64,000 nt of DNA from Odiellus spinosus (GCA_963920705.1 OY987233.1:7492001-7556000), one strand, 5' to 3'. Positions 1 to 13,386 are shown, counted from the stretch's first letter. Numbers and translations are program-made. Notes: a model not told the origin generated them from the letters alone.

Positions 1-445
1 TTTAGTTTTATCATACTATTAAAACGCCACATTCAAAATTGAATACCTCTGGGTTGAGGCATTCTTCAAAAACTTCAAATTTTAAATTTTAAAAAGATAA
101 TTTTCGTACAAAAGGTATTTGACTTTCTGCGATTAAGTACTTTTACGAAAAAGACCGCGCGAAAGCGACCTTATCACTCATGCCAGAACGCGACTAGAAT
201 CAACTGTAGGAAGCTCTATACAATAGCGAAATCAGGCGACCATATTGATGACGTAGTATCGCGGGGAATTTTTATTTTAAAAATTTCGAAAATAGCGATT
301 ATAAAATATGTATTTTTACTGTTGCGGTAATTTTGCTCTATGACATATGTATATAAATTTTGAATAGTTTTTTAACGATATTTCCGAAAACGCTACTCAA
401 TTTTCATTTTGAGATCATGAAAAATCAGGGATAGCCTAATTTTAA
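1..445 (-). mobile_element. FB-C foldback MITE, cut by the window edge
   Basis: Reverse-orientation copy of the element seen whole at 49710-50251, starting in TTTAGTTTTATCATACTATT and ending GATAGCCTAATTTTAA. About 50 bp of its other end lie outside. Confidence 0.75.
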
Positions 446-675
446 GGACATATTAATGTAATTTTTCATGTTCAGGGTGACTTTGTTCTATCAATGCAAT
501 TTTTTGTCATGCTTATTATGTCAAAAATTGCATTTTTCTCGAGTATATTGGTTGTTTAGTCAGAAATAAATTTGTTGAAGCTTTTGAATCTTGAAGAATT
601 CCGTATTAAAATAATAGAGATTCCAAAACAAATTATTTTGTGAAATTTACAAAATTAAGGTTAGTTTTAGATCTC

Positions 676-1195
676 TTAAAGGGAAACTTGGAGCTAAATG
701 AAACATATTTTTAATTTATTTACGAAATCACCATGCCAAAAAACGTATTTGAAAATTTTCAAGGAATTGGACACGTTTTTGATATTTAAATTTATTTCTA
801 AAGTTTGATAAAATTTGAATAAAAGTAAATATAAAATCGGGCCAATCATATTATTTCAGCCTTCAACAGTGCTTGTAATGTCCTAATAACATTAAAATAA
901 TAGGCCAACGTTTGATGTCCAAAATCTTAGGCAACGCCGGGATATTATTTTAATGCTAGAACATTACAATTAAACATTAAAGTCTGAAATAATATGATTG
1001 ACCTAATTTTAAATACATTCAAACTTTACCACACTTTATAAATTAATTTAAACCTAAAAACGTGTTTAAAAATTGTTATAAAATTCAGGAATACGTTTTT
1101 GGGCATCGCGATTCCGAAAATAAATTCAAAAGCTGTTCCATTTTTAGCTCTGGACAAGTAAAATCACTTGTTGTTAGGCTGAATTTCCATTTTAA
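676..1195. mobile_element. FB-B foldback MITE with an FB-A end
   Basis: Opens TTAAAGGGAAACTTGGAGCT and is palindromic around GGCCAACGTTTGATG. At about 1153 the expected FB-B end is replaced by AAATCACTTGTTGTTAGGCT, the right end of FB-A, to 1195. Confidence 0.75.
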
Positions 1196-1829
1196 ACCTA
1201 TTTCCTTCTAATATATCTGTTCATTCACTTCGCTTACTTGAACGAAATATCTGTGGGTGGGCTGAAACTGGGAATGGGGGAAAAATAAAAAAAAAGAGTT
1301 ATTACGCCGGTACTAATAGAAGAATTAGGAGAATTTCTCTCTCAGAATTCGAAAGCCAACAGTCGGAACAACAACTTCCAGTCGAGTTCCCGTAATATTT
1401 AGAACTTGAAAAGTATATCTTTACTAGGATTTGTTTAACCTCTCGTGAACATCCTCTTAGTGTCATGTTCATATAGTAATTCAACCCCTCCCTCCCGAAA
1501 CTTTCGAGACCTTTTTTTGACAACATTGGTATTATATTAATTGCTATATCAAATCTATATATCGTACATCAAAACACTTCAAAAGACAGACACTCTCGAA
1601 GGATTTGATCACGTGAAAATGGTAGGATTAAAATTTGTTTTTATTAGCGGTTTATTATCATATCAATGAGAACCTTACGTCTGAGTTTTTTTATATATAT
1701 ATTAATTGCTTATCTTTTAAATATGAGTATTATCTAAATGGCTAAGTGATAATATGCTTGATTAATATTAAAAGTGGGTTTAGATTAGGGTTTAAGTATA
1801 GACACGTACGTAACCTGCCACTATTAACT

Positions 1830-2043
1830 AGACCTTAGCATTTCTTAATCGATTTGAAACGGTAAAACGAAATCGATATTGAAATCGTCAGGAATCGTTT
1901 TAATCGTCACAAGTTCACATTTTATCTTTATAAATAGATTTATTGTAACTTTAACTATCGGTTGTTGAAACCGACTAATATGAAACTATTTCCCGAAGCA
2001 ATTTCGAGAAATAGAATCAAATCGATTCGAGAAAAGACGGTTT
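1830..2043 (+). mobile_element. FB-H element, partial
   Basis: Matches the complete copy at 54178-54464 from AGCATTTCTTAATCGATTTG to TCGATTCGAGAAAAGACGGT, then joins an FB-A right part without a gap. Confidence 0.7.
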
Positions 2044-2316
2044 TCTTCGCATTGAACGGTCAGCAACCAATGAGCACAAGCCAGTCGTTAAGGCGAAATC
2101 TCCATGAGACTTACAATAACATTCGATTGATCGCTGACTCTTCAATGCGAAGAAATTCAGGATTTCCATGAATCCATCTAAGCCTATTTTCCGGGTAAGT
2201 TTTAAATTTATTTCTAGTTTAATATATGTTTGTAATTTTACTGGTGGATTATGTCTATTTAAACGATAAGGAATCGATAAAAAATCAGTTGTTGTTAGCT
2301 TGCATTCTCCCTTTAA
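2044..2316 (+). mobile_element. FB-A foldback MITE, right part
   Basis: Lacks the left arm. From CTTCGCATTGAACGGTCAGC to the terminal TTGCATTCTCCCTTTAA it follows the family. Confidence 0.8.
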
Positions 2317-2858
2317 ATTGACACGTAAAAAAAAAAAGAATCAAATAAATTTTTATTGCATTCGTATGTAATTTGAAACTGCTAATTATTGATTGCGTGC
2401 TTTGGCAGTTTCAACCTCAACGCGTTATCATTTCAATTGAGTAACTGAATCCTTTTGTCTGTCATTGATACTAAAATACAGAGTCTGACCATTAATACTA
2501 CAATTTGTCAATAAAAATGCCCTAATACGTAAGCCTTTTTAGTTTCTTATCGAAATCAATCGTTGCTGCCTTTTCATTTTTATTTTTTTTTTATATGGTG
2601 CCTAAACCGTTATTAATCTTAGAATGTCAAAAAGTGATATTTTTATTCATATGTTTTATTACAAATAAATAGATAGTGACACTATAGCTATTTTATACAA
2701 ATTTATATGGAAGGAAAATTAATTTGTAGAGTTGTCCTGAAAATATCGTATATTTAAATTTTCAAATATTTACGACAATTATATGACATCACAAAATTAA
2801 AGTTTGGCGCTTTCAAATCAACGCTAGATAATGAATATTTCGTTTTAATCACCTTAGC

Positions 2859-3093
2859 TTAAAGGGAGAATGCAACCTAACAACGAGTGAATTTTACAAA
2901 CAAATATTAAACTAGAAATAAATTTAAAACTTAGGCTTAGCGGGATTCATGGAGATTCTGAATTTCTTCGCATTGATGGGTCAGCAACCAATCAAATGTT
3001 ATTGTAAGTCTCATGGAGATCTCGCCTTAACGACGTTCCTTTTCTCATTGGTCGAAGTTATTCAGGATCTCCATGAATCCAGCTAAGCCTATG
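2859..3093 (+). mobile_element. FB-A foldback MITE, right end missing
   Basis: Starts TTAAAGGGAGAATGCAACCT; the left arm has an internal gap. Similarity stops after AATCCAGCTAAGCCTATG. Confidence 0.8.
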
Positions 3094-3318
3094 TCTGTGG
3101 GACAATCTTTTGTTGATTCTTGAAGTGCCCACTACTCGACAAAATAATCTGAAACTATCCCTTTGAATCGTCGACAAATTTATGTCAATAAGATTTATAG
3201 CTGTTTTAGAAATATGTAGATATGATATTGATATTGAGACAATTCAATTTTTTCTATTGAATGCGATTTAAATACCACTCTGATTCTTGCGCGTGTGTTT
3301 GGAATTATTATTTAGGTC

Positions 3319-3750
3319 TTAAAGTGAGAATGCAACCTAATAGTGATTTTTTTTTTTATCGATTCCTTATCGTTTAAATAGGCCTAATTCATCAGTAAAT
3401 AAAATTTACAAACAAATATTAAACTTACCCGGAAAATAGGCTTAGCTGGATTCATTTTAGATCTTGAATTTTTTCACATTGATGGGTCAGCGACCAATGA
3501 GCAAAGGCCTGTCGTTAAGACGAGATCTCGTTGAGACATATAATAACATTCGATTGGTCGCGGACTTTTCAATGCTAAGGATAAGAAATTCAGGATCTCC
3601 ATGAATCCAGCTAAGCCTATTTTGATGGTAAGTTTTAAATTTATTTCTAGTTTTAATATTTATTTTTCAATTTTATTTAATCGTGGATTAGGCCTATTTA
3701 AACGATAAGGAATCGATAAATATCACTTGTTGTTAGGTTGCATTATTTAA
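3319..3750. mobile_element. FB-A foldback MITE, nearly complete
   Basis: TTAAAGTGAGAATGCAACCT at the left, GTTAGGTTGCATTATTTAA at the right. Arms of about 180 bp are inverted copies around an unpaired core containing GATCTCGTTGAGAC. Confidence 0.85.
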
Positions 3751-4303
3751 TAGTTTTGTAACCTTAAGAACCATAATATTAGAAATTGGTTTTTCAATTT
3801 ATTTAATCATAATTTTAAACATTAATTAATCAATATTTAATCGTGATGCAATCTATTTCATCGTTGATATAATAATTTAATCATAATTAATTCTGATTTG
3901 ATCAAGCAAAAGAACTATTTCAGTTGTAAATGTTATTCTGTAATTTTTGTTTTTTTGGTTATTGACCCTACTATATTTTGTCCTTTGTTATTAGAGGCAC
4001 CAGGGAGGGCATTGGTTTTTACTTCCAATGAGGCCCCTTGCTTCAAAGTTTAGTTTTCGATTGGTTGCGGGGCAAAGGAGGCCATTTTTGAATTACAGAT
4101 TTCGAGAGTACATATTCGTGTCAAACCTCTTACATCGTAGTGATGTCATATTTGTTATATTTCCATTTCTAAGAAATTTATGACTCCGATATGATTGTTC
4201 ATCGAATTCCGTTGATGTTATTCAAGTCAGGGTCATAGTGTATATAATTGAAGATATTTAAACTTGAGACTAAAAAAAATTGCTTCAAGTGTTTAGAAGT
4301 TTC

Positions 4304-4382
4304 GAGCTCGGAATCGGATATAAACTATCTTCTGTTATTCGTCTATTTTCAAATAATTTATTTTCGGATAAATTGTTTGTAA

Positions 4383-4416
<34 letters not shown>

Positions 4417-4871
4417 ATTTGGGTATTCGTATAATCGTTAAACGTATAAGTTTTACCCGAAGATAAGCGTTTGTCGCTTTATCTACGAACAAATTACTCG
4501 TATTCAAACGTATAACGATGGATAAGAAAATTCACGTTTCCAGAATCAGTCTAAAATATAAGAAACATATTTAAAATTGACTTTTAATTCGAAGAATATA
4601 AATAAAACAACGAAACTAAGATTTTAAATCGTCTTTTTATTCGTTATTTTTCACGAAAATAAATTGAGAATTTTTTTTATCCGAACGTATAACGCGGATA
4701 ATATTCTAAGATAAGGCCATTTTTGGATAAAAACGGATTATGTTTTTTTACTTTATCTTCGAATAAGTTAACTCGAATGAAAAATAGTCTATTTTTAATC
4801 AAACAGATAATATACATCAGAATTTAGTAGATTTCATCCAATTAATAAAAATCATACGAGTTCCGAGCTCT
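4304..4871. mobile_element. FB-E AT-rich inverted-repeat element
   Basis: Bounded by CGAGCTCGGAATCGGATA and GAGTTCCGAGCTC. The interior is rich in TTCGGATAA-type words and contains a poly(A) run at 4384-4413. A second copy lies at 34328-34866. Confidence 0.65.
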
Positions 4872-5399
4872 TGTAGTGTACAGATTTTATGGGAGTGGTT
4901 CATGTAATACTCGTCATTTCTTCACCCATGAATGATTACATTTTCTATTTTATCTAGTGTAATATCTAAATTTAAAATTACTACCCAAGACTGTATAATA
5001 TTAATGAGGTTGTAAAATCTACCAATTAGTTTTCCTTGCACACGACGCGGCGCGTACTTCGAATAGAGATCATTCAGTTTGGCACTGGTAGCCTCAATTA
5101 CGTAAGAAAAATGATTGATAGTGGCTATTTTTATTTTTGGAAGACGCATCATCGCATTTTATGTTTCGTGCGTATCATTTCTTACTACAGATTTTGACGT
5201 TAAACGTGGGTTGTCTTTTACTATACTATAAATTAAAATATCCCTTAATACAACTTACAAGCACTGTTCTCGACTCTATAGCCCGAAACAATCACATAGT
5301 CACCCTTAGAATTCATACTTGATTGTCATAAAAAATAGAGTGTAATAACAAATTATTTTAAAATCAATGTAAAAAAAACTGTTAAAATCTATTAATATA

Positions 5400-5931
5400 A
5401 TAATAATATTATATGTCACGGAATTTCCATGATCTCCAAATGGAAATTGAGTAGCATTTTCGGAAAGATGGTTAAAAAACGATTCAAAATATATACATAT
5501 GTCATAGAACAAAATTACCGAGATAGTAAAAATACATATTTTATAATCGCCATTTTCGAAATTTTTAAAATAAAAATTCCCCACAATCTACATCATCACT
5601 ACGGTCGCGTGATTTCGCTATTGTATAGAGCTTCCTACAGTTGATTCTCGTCGCGTTCTGGCACCAGTGATAAGGTCGCTTTCGCGGGGTCTTTTTCGTA
5701 AAAGTAATTAATCCAAATCAAGTCCAAACTTCCGTATTTAAATCATCGTTAATTTCGTTCTAGAAATAAACTACATCATATATCGGGAACAAAATTACCT
5801 ATGCCTACATATTTTTGACCTTTTTCATTTTGAAGTTTCTTAAGAAGGCGTTAACCCAGAGGTATAAAATTTTGAATGTGGCGTTTTAATAATATGATAA
5901 AACTAAATATTGTGATAGCCACACTTTAAGC
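5400..5931 (+). mobile_element. FB-C foldback MITE
   Basis: Left end worn (GTCACGGAATTTCCATGATC); the right end GATAGCCACACTTTAA is clear. Contains the family core with CTATTGTATAGAGCTTCCTA. Confidence 0.8.
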
Positions 5932-6428
5932 CCACTAAACCTAAGGTCAGAAGACCTTCAGTTAATCAAATAGGCTTTAAAAATTCTGATAGTTATTACC
6001 ATAATCCTTATAGTAACGAAAAACCAGTTTTTGCGTAACTAAAAACTAGAAAATGAAAGATATTCGCTGACTACGTTTCGATGGAATGTGCGATATGTAA
6101 CGTATATTCAAGAGCTTACGCCGAACTAGGACATATTCCGAGAAGGAGAGAAATCGGCCTTATTTAATCTCTAAACCATTCGCATCTTCTAGACTTTCCA
6201 TTCATTCCAAATTTCTCCATGTTCGTTAATAAATCTACGTTTAGTTTGGCGCGTGACTAGTCGTAAAAATTATATATATCTGTATTACGCCATTGTAACT
6301 ATAACAGGTGTGGGATGAAACTTGAAAGGCAATAGCGTTCTGTTGGAAAATTTTATATTTAAGACTATGCGTTGGGAATCTTGTGAGTTTTTAATTGATA
6401 TCAAATAATGAATTCCTTCACAACTAAG

Positions 6429-6820
6429 TTAAAGGGAGAATGCAACTTATTTTATTAAATAGTCCTAATCCATTAGTGAAAATATTTACGAACAAATATA
6501 AACAAGAAATAAATTTAAAACTTACTTAGAAAATAGGCTTAGCGGGATTCATGGAGATCCTGATTTCCTCGCGTATAAGGTCTACCGACCAATCGAATAC
6601 GATTGTAAGTCTCGTGAAGATCTCGCGTGAACGACGGGCCTTTGCTCCTTGGTCGCTAGATCTTACACGGAGGCAATTCAAGATCTCCATGAATCCAGCT
6701 AAGCCTATTTTTCGGGTAAGTTTTAAATTTATTTCTAGTTTAATATTTGTTTTGTAAACTTTTTATTGGTTGATTAGGCCAATTTAAACTAAACGTTGTT
6801 AGGTTGCATTGTCCCTTTAA
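6429..6820. mobile_element. FB-A foldback MITE, subfamily 2
   Basis: Complete TTAA ends. The arms carry AAGGTCTACCGACCAATCG in place of the GATGGGTCAGCGACC of most copies; this subfamily recurs at 29978 and 50433. Confidence 0.85.
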
Positions 6821-6914
6821 AGTACTCTTGTCTTCCCTTTTCCATTAGTTTTAAATAGAATTTTAGTTCAAGAAAGTCCAGTTGATTCTCCCGCAATTTG
6901 AAACGTGATATGGA

Positions 6915-6985
6915 TATTTCTTTCACGCGGTCTTTTTCTTGAAAGTACTTATTCCAGAAATTCGTACATTAATTATGTTTGTCAC
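6915..6985 (+). repeat. FB-C fragment
   Basis: Contains CGCGGTCTTTTTCTTGAAAG and TACTTATTCCAGAAA, the inner part of FB-C. Confidence 0.5.
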
Positions 6986-7564
6986 GCAATATATTTGGTA
7001 TTTCATTTGTACCAAGAGGTCCATAATTATTTCCTGTTGGGGAATATTTTTACAAATAAAACAAACATGGTAGTTGGAGTGGCTATGTTTATGTTTTGAT
7101 AGTTAAAATATGTAAGATTGCTATTCGTTCTCTGAGTCGTTCGAAATGTCTTCGTAACTTTAGTCTCAAATGGAAGGTTTCCAATATCAACAGGGGGTCT
7201 GAATATACAACTTTAAGACACAGTGGTCCTGCGGTGACGAATATTTCTTAATTGACTTTCTATCTGTTTTGGCGCGTAATCCTCGCGATGGGAAGTTCTC
7301 CAAACTCGCGGCTCTCGCGTGCGTGCGAATAATTTGCCAAAACCGCGGGAAATAATTATTAAAATCTCTGTTTTTTACTAAAATTAGTTGACACTTTGCT
7401 GTCTCTATTACATTTTCAATTATTTATATCTAACTACTTCGTGCAGCCTCTTTTCATTTGATCAATTATGTCGAATTCTGTTGAAATTTTCTAGGTTTGT
7501 AAGCTGGAAAATTTTCCGGAAATGACCGAGGCATATTTTTCCGGAACATTTTCCATATTTTTCC

Positions 7565-7905
7565 GCTACTGATAGGGCAATTTGAAATTTTTTCGGCCTT
7601 TCATTCTTTGGGCCGCGACGGGGCAATCTGAAATTTTTTTTCAGCCTTTCATTCTTTGGGCCGCGACGGAGCAATTTGAAATATTTTCGATTTTTCATGC
7701 TGTGGGATTCGACGGGGCAATTTGAAATTTTTCCGACCTTGTATTCTTTTGGGCCGCGACGAGGCAATTTGAAATTTTTCCCACCTTGTATTTTTTTGGG
7801 CCACGACGGGGCAATTTGAAATTTTTTTCGGCCTTTCATTCTTTGGGCCGCGACGGGGCAATTTGAAATATTTTAGATTTTTTATGCTTTGGGAATTGAC
7901 AATTT
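7565..7905. repeat. Minisatellite, unit about 47 bp
   Basis: About seven imperfect units containing GGGCCGCGACGGGGCAATTT. Open frames across it on the minus strand reflect the repeat, not a gene. Confidence 0.85.
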
Positions 7906-8015
7906 GAAAACTAAAGATCTCATTTCTTCTTAAATTGGTTCCTATTTGCTCCCTATTTTGAAAATTTTGGTTCCTATTTCACCCTATTTCTAGCCTGATA
8001 AATCCCCTATTTCCC

Positions 8016-8047
<32 letters not shown>

Positions 8048-8689
8048 TTTTTCGATTTTGGTGGGAGCCCTGTATGGGAGCATATTGAAATGGAAGTAAA
8101 AGCGACGTCACGCGTATTTAAAAACAACCTGGGGGAGGTTTTTCAATTTCTCGTGATTAGATTCGCGAGCTTGGCGCGATATCAGTTTGACAAGGCCCCT
8201 AAATCGAGTAACAGATTGTACGTATCTACTTTAAAGAACTACTTGTCGTCTTGTCCTTGTAATATGGGAAGTTCCGAGCGGCAACAAGCATTTATTCTTT
8301 TATGAGACAGCCGCTTAATATATCAAGTTTAATATTTCAATTGAATACGACGATACCGAGTTAAAACAAAAGACTAAAATTAGAGAAAGGAAACAAAACA
8401 AAACCTTGAGAAAACCTCTCTCTCTCTCTATCTGATCTCTTCCTGGAACCGAGTTGGCCATCTTTCAAACCCAAAACTATTTCGACATCAACCACCTTAA
8501 AGCTCGTAGCTCGCCTAAAAACTTGCAAAAAAAGTAATACTAATATTATTTCAAGGCGAAATGTAATGAAATTTTAACCACAAGGCTTTCAAAATTCAAT
8601 TTAAAACTGTTTATTGAATCGTAAAGTTTATTATTGAAGCTGCCATGATATTTTTCGAAGGTTTATATATAATCTATTTAGTTTTTACC

Positions 8690-9033
8690 AAAAGTCCATC
8701 ACTTTATTCCATAAAAGTAAACAGCGCCCCGTAGCTTAATTCTATCAGCAAAGGTCCGGGTAAATTTACCAGCAGATTCTGATTCGAGACACTATAAGCC
8801 GCCACAGGAGCGGAGGAAGCGTCACTCTTTGGAGAAATTTCGGAGTTGGGAGGGAAGACATTATAGCTAAGCGCGGCCCGCTTAAATTCCGTCCCTCTCT
8901 CCCGACTCAAAATATCGAGGAAGAGTCCAATCACTCGAGCCAGATAGGGGTGATGACTTTTTTGGCTAGTTTTAAGTGATGGGTAATGACGTAAAACTGG
9001 ACCTTTGCTGATAGTATTAAGCTATCTAACGTA
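8690..9033. mobile_element. FB-F element, right terminus worn
   Basis: Starts with AAGTCCATCACTTTATTCC; the inner repeat GGACCTTTGCTGATAG near the right end is the inverse of CTATCAGCAAAGGTCC at the left. Complete copy at 51024-51392. Confidence 0.75.
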
Positions 9034-9162
9034 ATTAACGATAAGTTTGAATGAAAGGTTGAACTTTCTTTAGACGAAAAATAGGCGCGAAAACTTCGTA
9101 AATGGTTTTTAAATATATCATATGGTGCAATGTGGAATAACAACTATCTTATTCTATTTGCC

Positions 9163-9573
9163 TTAAGTGGAGAATGCTACCTAACAACAAGGGCTTTTTT
9201 TATCGATTCCTTATCGTTTAAATAGAACTAATCCACTAGTGAAAAAATTTACGAACAAATATAGAACTAGAAATAAATTGAAAACTTACCCGGAAAATAG
9301 GCTTATAGTTGGAATCATTCAGATCCTGAATTTCTTCGCGTTGAAATGTCAGAGACCAATCGAATGTTATTGGAAGTCTCACGGAGATCTCGCCTTATCG
9401 ACGGGCCTCTGATCATTGGTCGCTGATCCTTCAATGCGAAGAAATTCGGGAACTCCATGAATCCAGCTAAGCCTTTTTCCGGATAAGTTTTAAATTTATT
9501 TCTAGTTTATTTGTTTTTTTAACGATAATCAATCGATAAAAAACTTGTTATCAGGGTTGCATTATCCCTTTAA
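9163..9573. mobile_element. FB-A foldback MITE, complete
   Basis: TTAAGTGGAGAATGCTACCT to GGGTTGCATTATCCCTTTAA, followed 74 bp later by an FB-B copy. Confidence 0.85.
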
Positions 9574-9647
9574 GCCTTGGCATCGATGCTTTTATGCATG
9601 GATCAACTGAAACTAATTCGAGAAGAGGTTAATTTTTCTTCTCTTAG

Positions 9648-10104
9648 TTAAAGGGAAACTTTGATCTAAAAATGGAACAACTTTATTTATTTTCGTAATC
9701 ACTGTGCCAAAAAAAACTAACAATTTTAGACACGTTTTTCTGAAGTTTGGTAAAATTTTAATAAAATCAAATATAAATTCGGGCCAATCATATTAGTTCG
9801 GCCTTCAACAGCGCTTAAATGTAATAACATTAAAATAATAGGCGGGCGTTTGATTGCCAAGATCTTAGGCATCAAACGCCGGCCTTTTCTTTAAATTTCA
9901 GCACATTACAAGCGCTGTTGACGACTGAAATAATATGATTGGCCCGAAATTATATTTACATTCAAACTTTACCAAACTTTAGAAATTAATTTAAACACTA
10001 AAAACGTGTCTTTTGTTAGAAAATTCTAGAATACGTTTTTTGGCATGATGATTCCAAAAATAAATTAAAAATCTGTTACAAGTTTGACACGAGAGTTTCC
10101 CTTT
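9648..10104. mobile_element. FB-B foldback MITE, complete
   Basis: TTAAAGGGAAACTTTGATCT to GAGAGTTTCCCTTT. The centre GCGGGCGTTTGAT / ATCAAACGCCGGCC forms a strong hairpin. Confidence 0.85.
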
Positions 10105-10594
10105 GCCTTAGAAATTGGCTGGCACACGAGACTTATCTCAGTCTAATTATTTAATAAAAAGAAACGGGCACGCTGCGTTGATTAACGCGCTGTTTTGGCT
10201 TAAGTTTTCGTATGTAGATTGAGCCGGATTTGGCGGGAAGGCCGTCGCGCTGTGTACGACTTAACGAGCATTACATTTGGAGCTTTTGAAGGAAAAAAAA
10301 ACAAAAAAACTTTGTAACCTACCCCACGCGCCAACACTCACACACGCGTAACAAAATGATGGCAAACATTCCCCATTTCTAAGGCAAAACACCATCATTT
10401 AGTGCCGTTAGGCGGTGAATCTTTCAATAACTCTCTTTGCACGGTCTATTTTGGTCAGAATACAAGAATTGGCATTCGGTTATGTTTACTTAGCTTCCTA
10501 ATGAACGCAAGTTCTTCAAGCGTTTGTTTGGGAACCTGGGGGTGTTCTATACTTTAAGTCAAGTGCTAAGGTGCTCCACAAAGTTTTCTTTCGA

Positions 10595-11046
10595 ATATTT
10601 TGTTTTATCATACGCCATATTCAAAATTCATACCTCTGGGTTGACGCCTTCTTAAGAAACTATCAAAAATATATAGTCCATTTTTAACCCAATATATGAC
10701 GATAATTTTCATACGAAAGGTAGTTGACTTTCTGGATTAAGTACTTTTACGGAAAAGACCGCGCGAAATCGACCTTATCATTGGTGCCAGAACACGACGA
10801 TAAGCAATTGTAGGAAGCTCTATACAATAGCGAAATCACACGACCATATTGATGACGTAGTATTGCGGGAAATCTATTTTAAATATTTCGAAAATGGCGA
10901 TTTTAAAATATGTATTTTTACTGTCGCGTTAATTTTGTTCTATGACATATGTATATATATTTTGAATCGCTTTTTAACGATCTTTCCGAAAATGCTACTC
11001 AATTTCCATTTGGAGTTCATGAAAAATCCGTGATAGCCTCACTTTA
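10595..11046 (-). mobile_element. FB-C foldback MITE
   Basis: Reverse orientation, from ATCATACGCCATATTCAAAA to CGTGATAGCCTCACTTTAA. Confidence 0.8.
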
Positions 11047-11185
11047 AGACAACAAATAATAGCTTACAAGTGTTACACTTTAGTGTTTCCATTTGGAGTT
11101 CATGTTAAAAGTAGAAAGCGACGCCTTCAGAATAAATTGAAATATCTGTACGGTACGTTGAAAGCTGGAGCCGTTGAGTTCATCT

Positions 11186-11362
11186 GATTGGTTCGATTTT
11201 ACATTCAAAGTTAACAAAACTTTAAAAATTAATTTAAACACCGAAAACGTGTCTAATAATTGTTTGAAAATTCTCGACTACGATTTATGGCATGGTGATT
11301 CCGAAAATAACTTAAAAAGCTGTTCCATTTTTAGCTCAAAGTTTCCTTTTAAAGAATTATTT
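11186..11362 (+). mobile_element. FB-B right half
   Basis: Matches the right arm: ACATTCAAAGTTAACAAAAC through GCTGTTCCATTTTTAGCTC to the end. The left half and centre are absent. Confidence 0.75.
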
Positions 11363-11776
11363 AGTTGTTTACTTCTAGAGATCTCGTATTTAGAATTTAG
11401 ACCCTAGTTTGTAGTTTTATCACGTGAACTTTAGTGGAACAACTCCCCAGTGAATGAGGCAATGTTGAAACAAGGAGGATTAAAACCTTAGTCGTAACAT
11501 AATCTCGGCTTTATATATAATAAATAATGAAGAAAGATTATAAAGAAAACTGGGCCCCAATAGTATCGCGGTCGGTTATGTATTTCAAAGGAAGAATGAA
11601 GATTATTAAAAAGGTACCATTCAATACGTCTAAGAGAAAGTATAATGAACCCTAGGGAGGAGTTTCAATACTCTTGGTAAGAGAAATGATGACGTATTTG
11701 AAGCCGGAAATTGAATCTTATTTTATCAAGATCTTTTGGCCACGAATCAAGAATTTGAGTCAAAATAAAGGTTAAC

Positions 11777-12076
11777 TTAAAGTGAGGCTGTTACGGATTT
11801 TAGATGAATTTCAAATTGAAATTGAGTAGCATTTTCGAAAAGATCGTTAAAAAACGATTCAAAATATATATACATATGTCATAGAACAAAATTACCGCTA
11901 CAGTAAAAATACATATTTTCGAAATTTTTAAAATAAAAATTCCCCGCAATACTACGTCATCACTATGGTCGCCTGATTTCGATATTGTATAGAGCTTCCT
12001 ACAGTTGATTCTCGTCGCGTTCTGACACCAGTGATAAGGTCGCTTTCGCGCGGTCTTTTTGGTAAAAGTACTTTGA
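11777..12076 (+). mobile_element. FB-C foldback MITE, right part missing
   Basis: TTAAAGTGAGGCTGTTACGG at the left; stops after CGGTCTTTTTGGTAAAAGTA, just before an FB-A copy. Confidence 0.8.
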
Positions 12077-12091
12077 GGTAGATTGCTATCT

Positions 12092-12427
12092 TAAAACAAG
12101 TGATTTTTTTCATCGATTCATTATCGTTTCACGAGTAAAATATTAGCCTAGAATTATGTTTTTCAACTTACTTAGAAATAAATTTAAAACTTACCCGGAA
12201 AATAGACTTAGCTTGATTCACGGATATCCTGAATTTCTTCGCATTGGTGGGTCAGAGACCAATGAGCAAAGGCCTGTCGTTAAGGCGATATCTCCATGAG
12301 ACTTGAAATGTAACTTATGTAACAATGTCGCTGACATTTCAATGCGAAGAAATTCAGGATCTCCATGAATCCAGCTAAGCCTATTTTTTCCGGGTAAGAT
12401 TTAAATTGATTTCTAGTTTAATATTTT
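12092..12427. mobile_element. FB-A foldback MITE, both ends worn
   Basis: Core and inner arms clear (GGGTCAGAGACCAATGAGCA, AATTCAGGATCTCCATGAAT); terminal 30-40 bp lost at each side. Confidence 0.75.
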
Positions 12428-12936
12428 TATAGATAAAGAGGAATAATAAAACCTGGCGTTCATAAACGTATTATAACGGCAAACATTTAGGGCAATAGTA
12501 AAAACTAGCAAAACTCAAAAACGAGGTTTTGTTTGGTCTAAATTTTGCTACTGTATTTGGCGTTAGAGGATTTGTTATACATTTTAATCTGTTAACATCT
12601 TAATCTTTAAAAAAAACTAACATTTTACGCTTCTTCATTATCCCTACAAGAAGTTTTCATTTCCTCCTAGAAATATATTATTAAATATTACTCAGATACT
12701 AGAGTATTAAGTATCTTAAATACCTTTGATAAATGTGCTTGCAATGTTTTAACGAGACGAACTGTCTCTAGTGACTTGTTATTTGACTTATTTCGCCGCC
12801 AATGAAGGTTTTTGCAATCCACGATAGAGATAATCCTAAAAATGTAATATGTGTTTTTCAAGGTATAAGACACCATCAGTATATTTTGATTTTAAATTTA
12901 CCAACATTTACGACATTAACCAAAAAATCTAAAGTC

Positions 12937-13386
12937 ATACTGTCACCTAACAACGAGTGTTTTTTTTACCCATTCCCTATCTTTTAAATAGAACTAAAAC
13001 ACCAGTAAAAAAAATTACTAACAAATATTGAATTACAAATAAATTTAAAACTTACCATCAAAGTAGGCTTAGATGGATTTATGGAGATCCTGAATTTCTT
13101 CGCATTGATGGGTCAGAGACCAATCAAGTGTTAATAGAATTTTTGTGGAGCTCGCCTTGACGACGGGCCTCAGTTTATTGGTCACTGATCCATCAATTCG
13201 AAGAAATTCAGGATCTAAAATGAATCCAGCTAAACCTATTTTTCGGGTAAGTTTTAAATTTATTTCTAGTTTAATATTTTTTTGTAATTTTTTTTTTTTT
13301 TTTTTTTTTTACTGGTGATTAGGCCTATTTAAAAGAAAATGAATCGATAAAAAATCACTTGTTGATAGGTTGCATTCTCCATTTAA
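12937..13386. mobile_element. FB-A foldback MITE
   Basis: GTCACCTAACAACGAGTG at the left, AGGTTGCATTCTCCATTTAA at the right, with a poly(T) expansion at 13287-13310. Confidence 0.8.

Noticed and set aside
7462-7861. Minus-strand frames with repeated RRGPKNERPKKFQIA
   Set aside because: Produced by the 47-bp minisatellite; overlapping frames show the same peptide, so it is not selected coding sequence.
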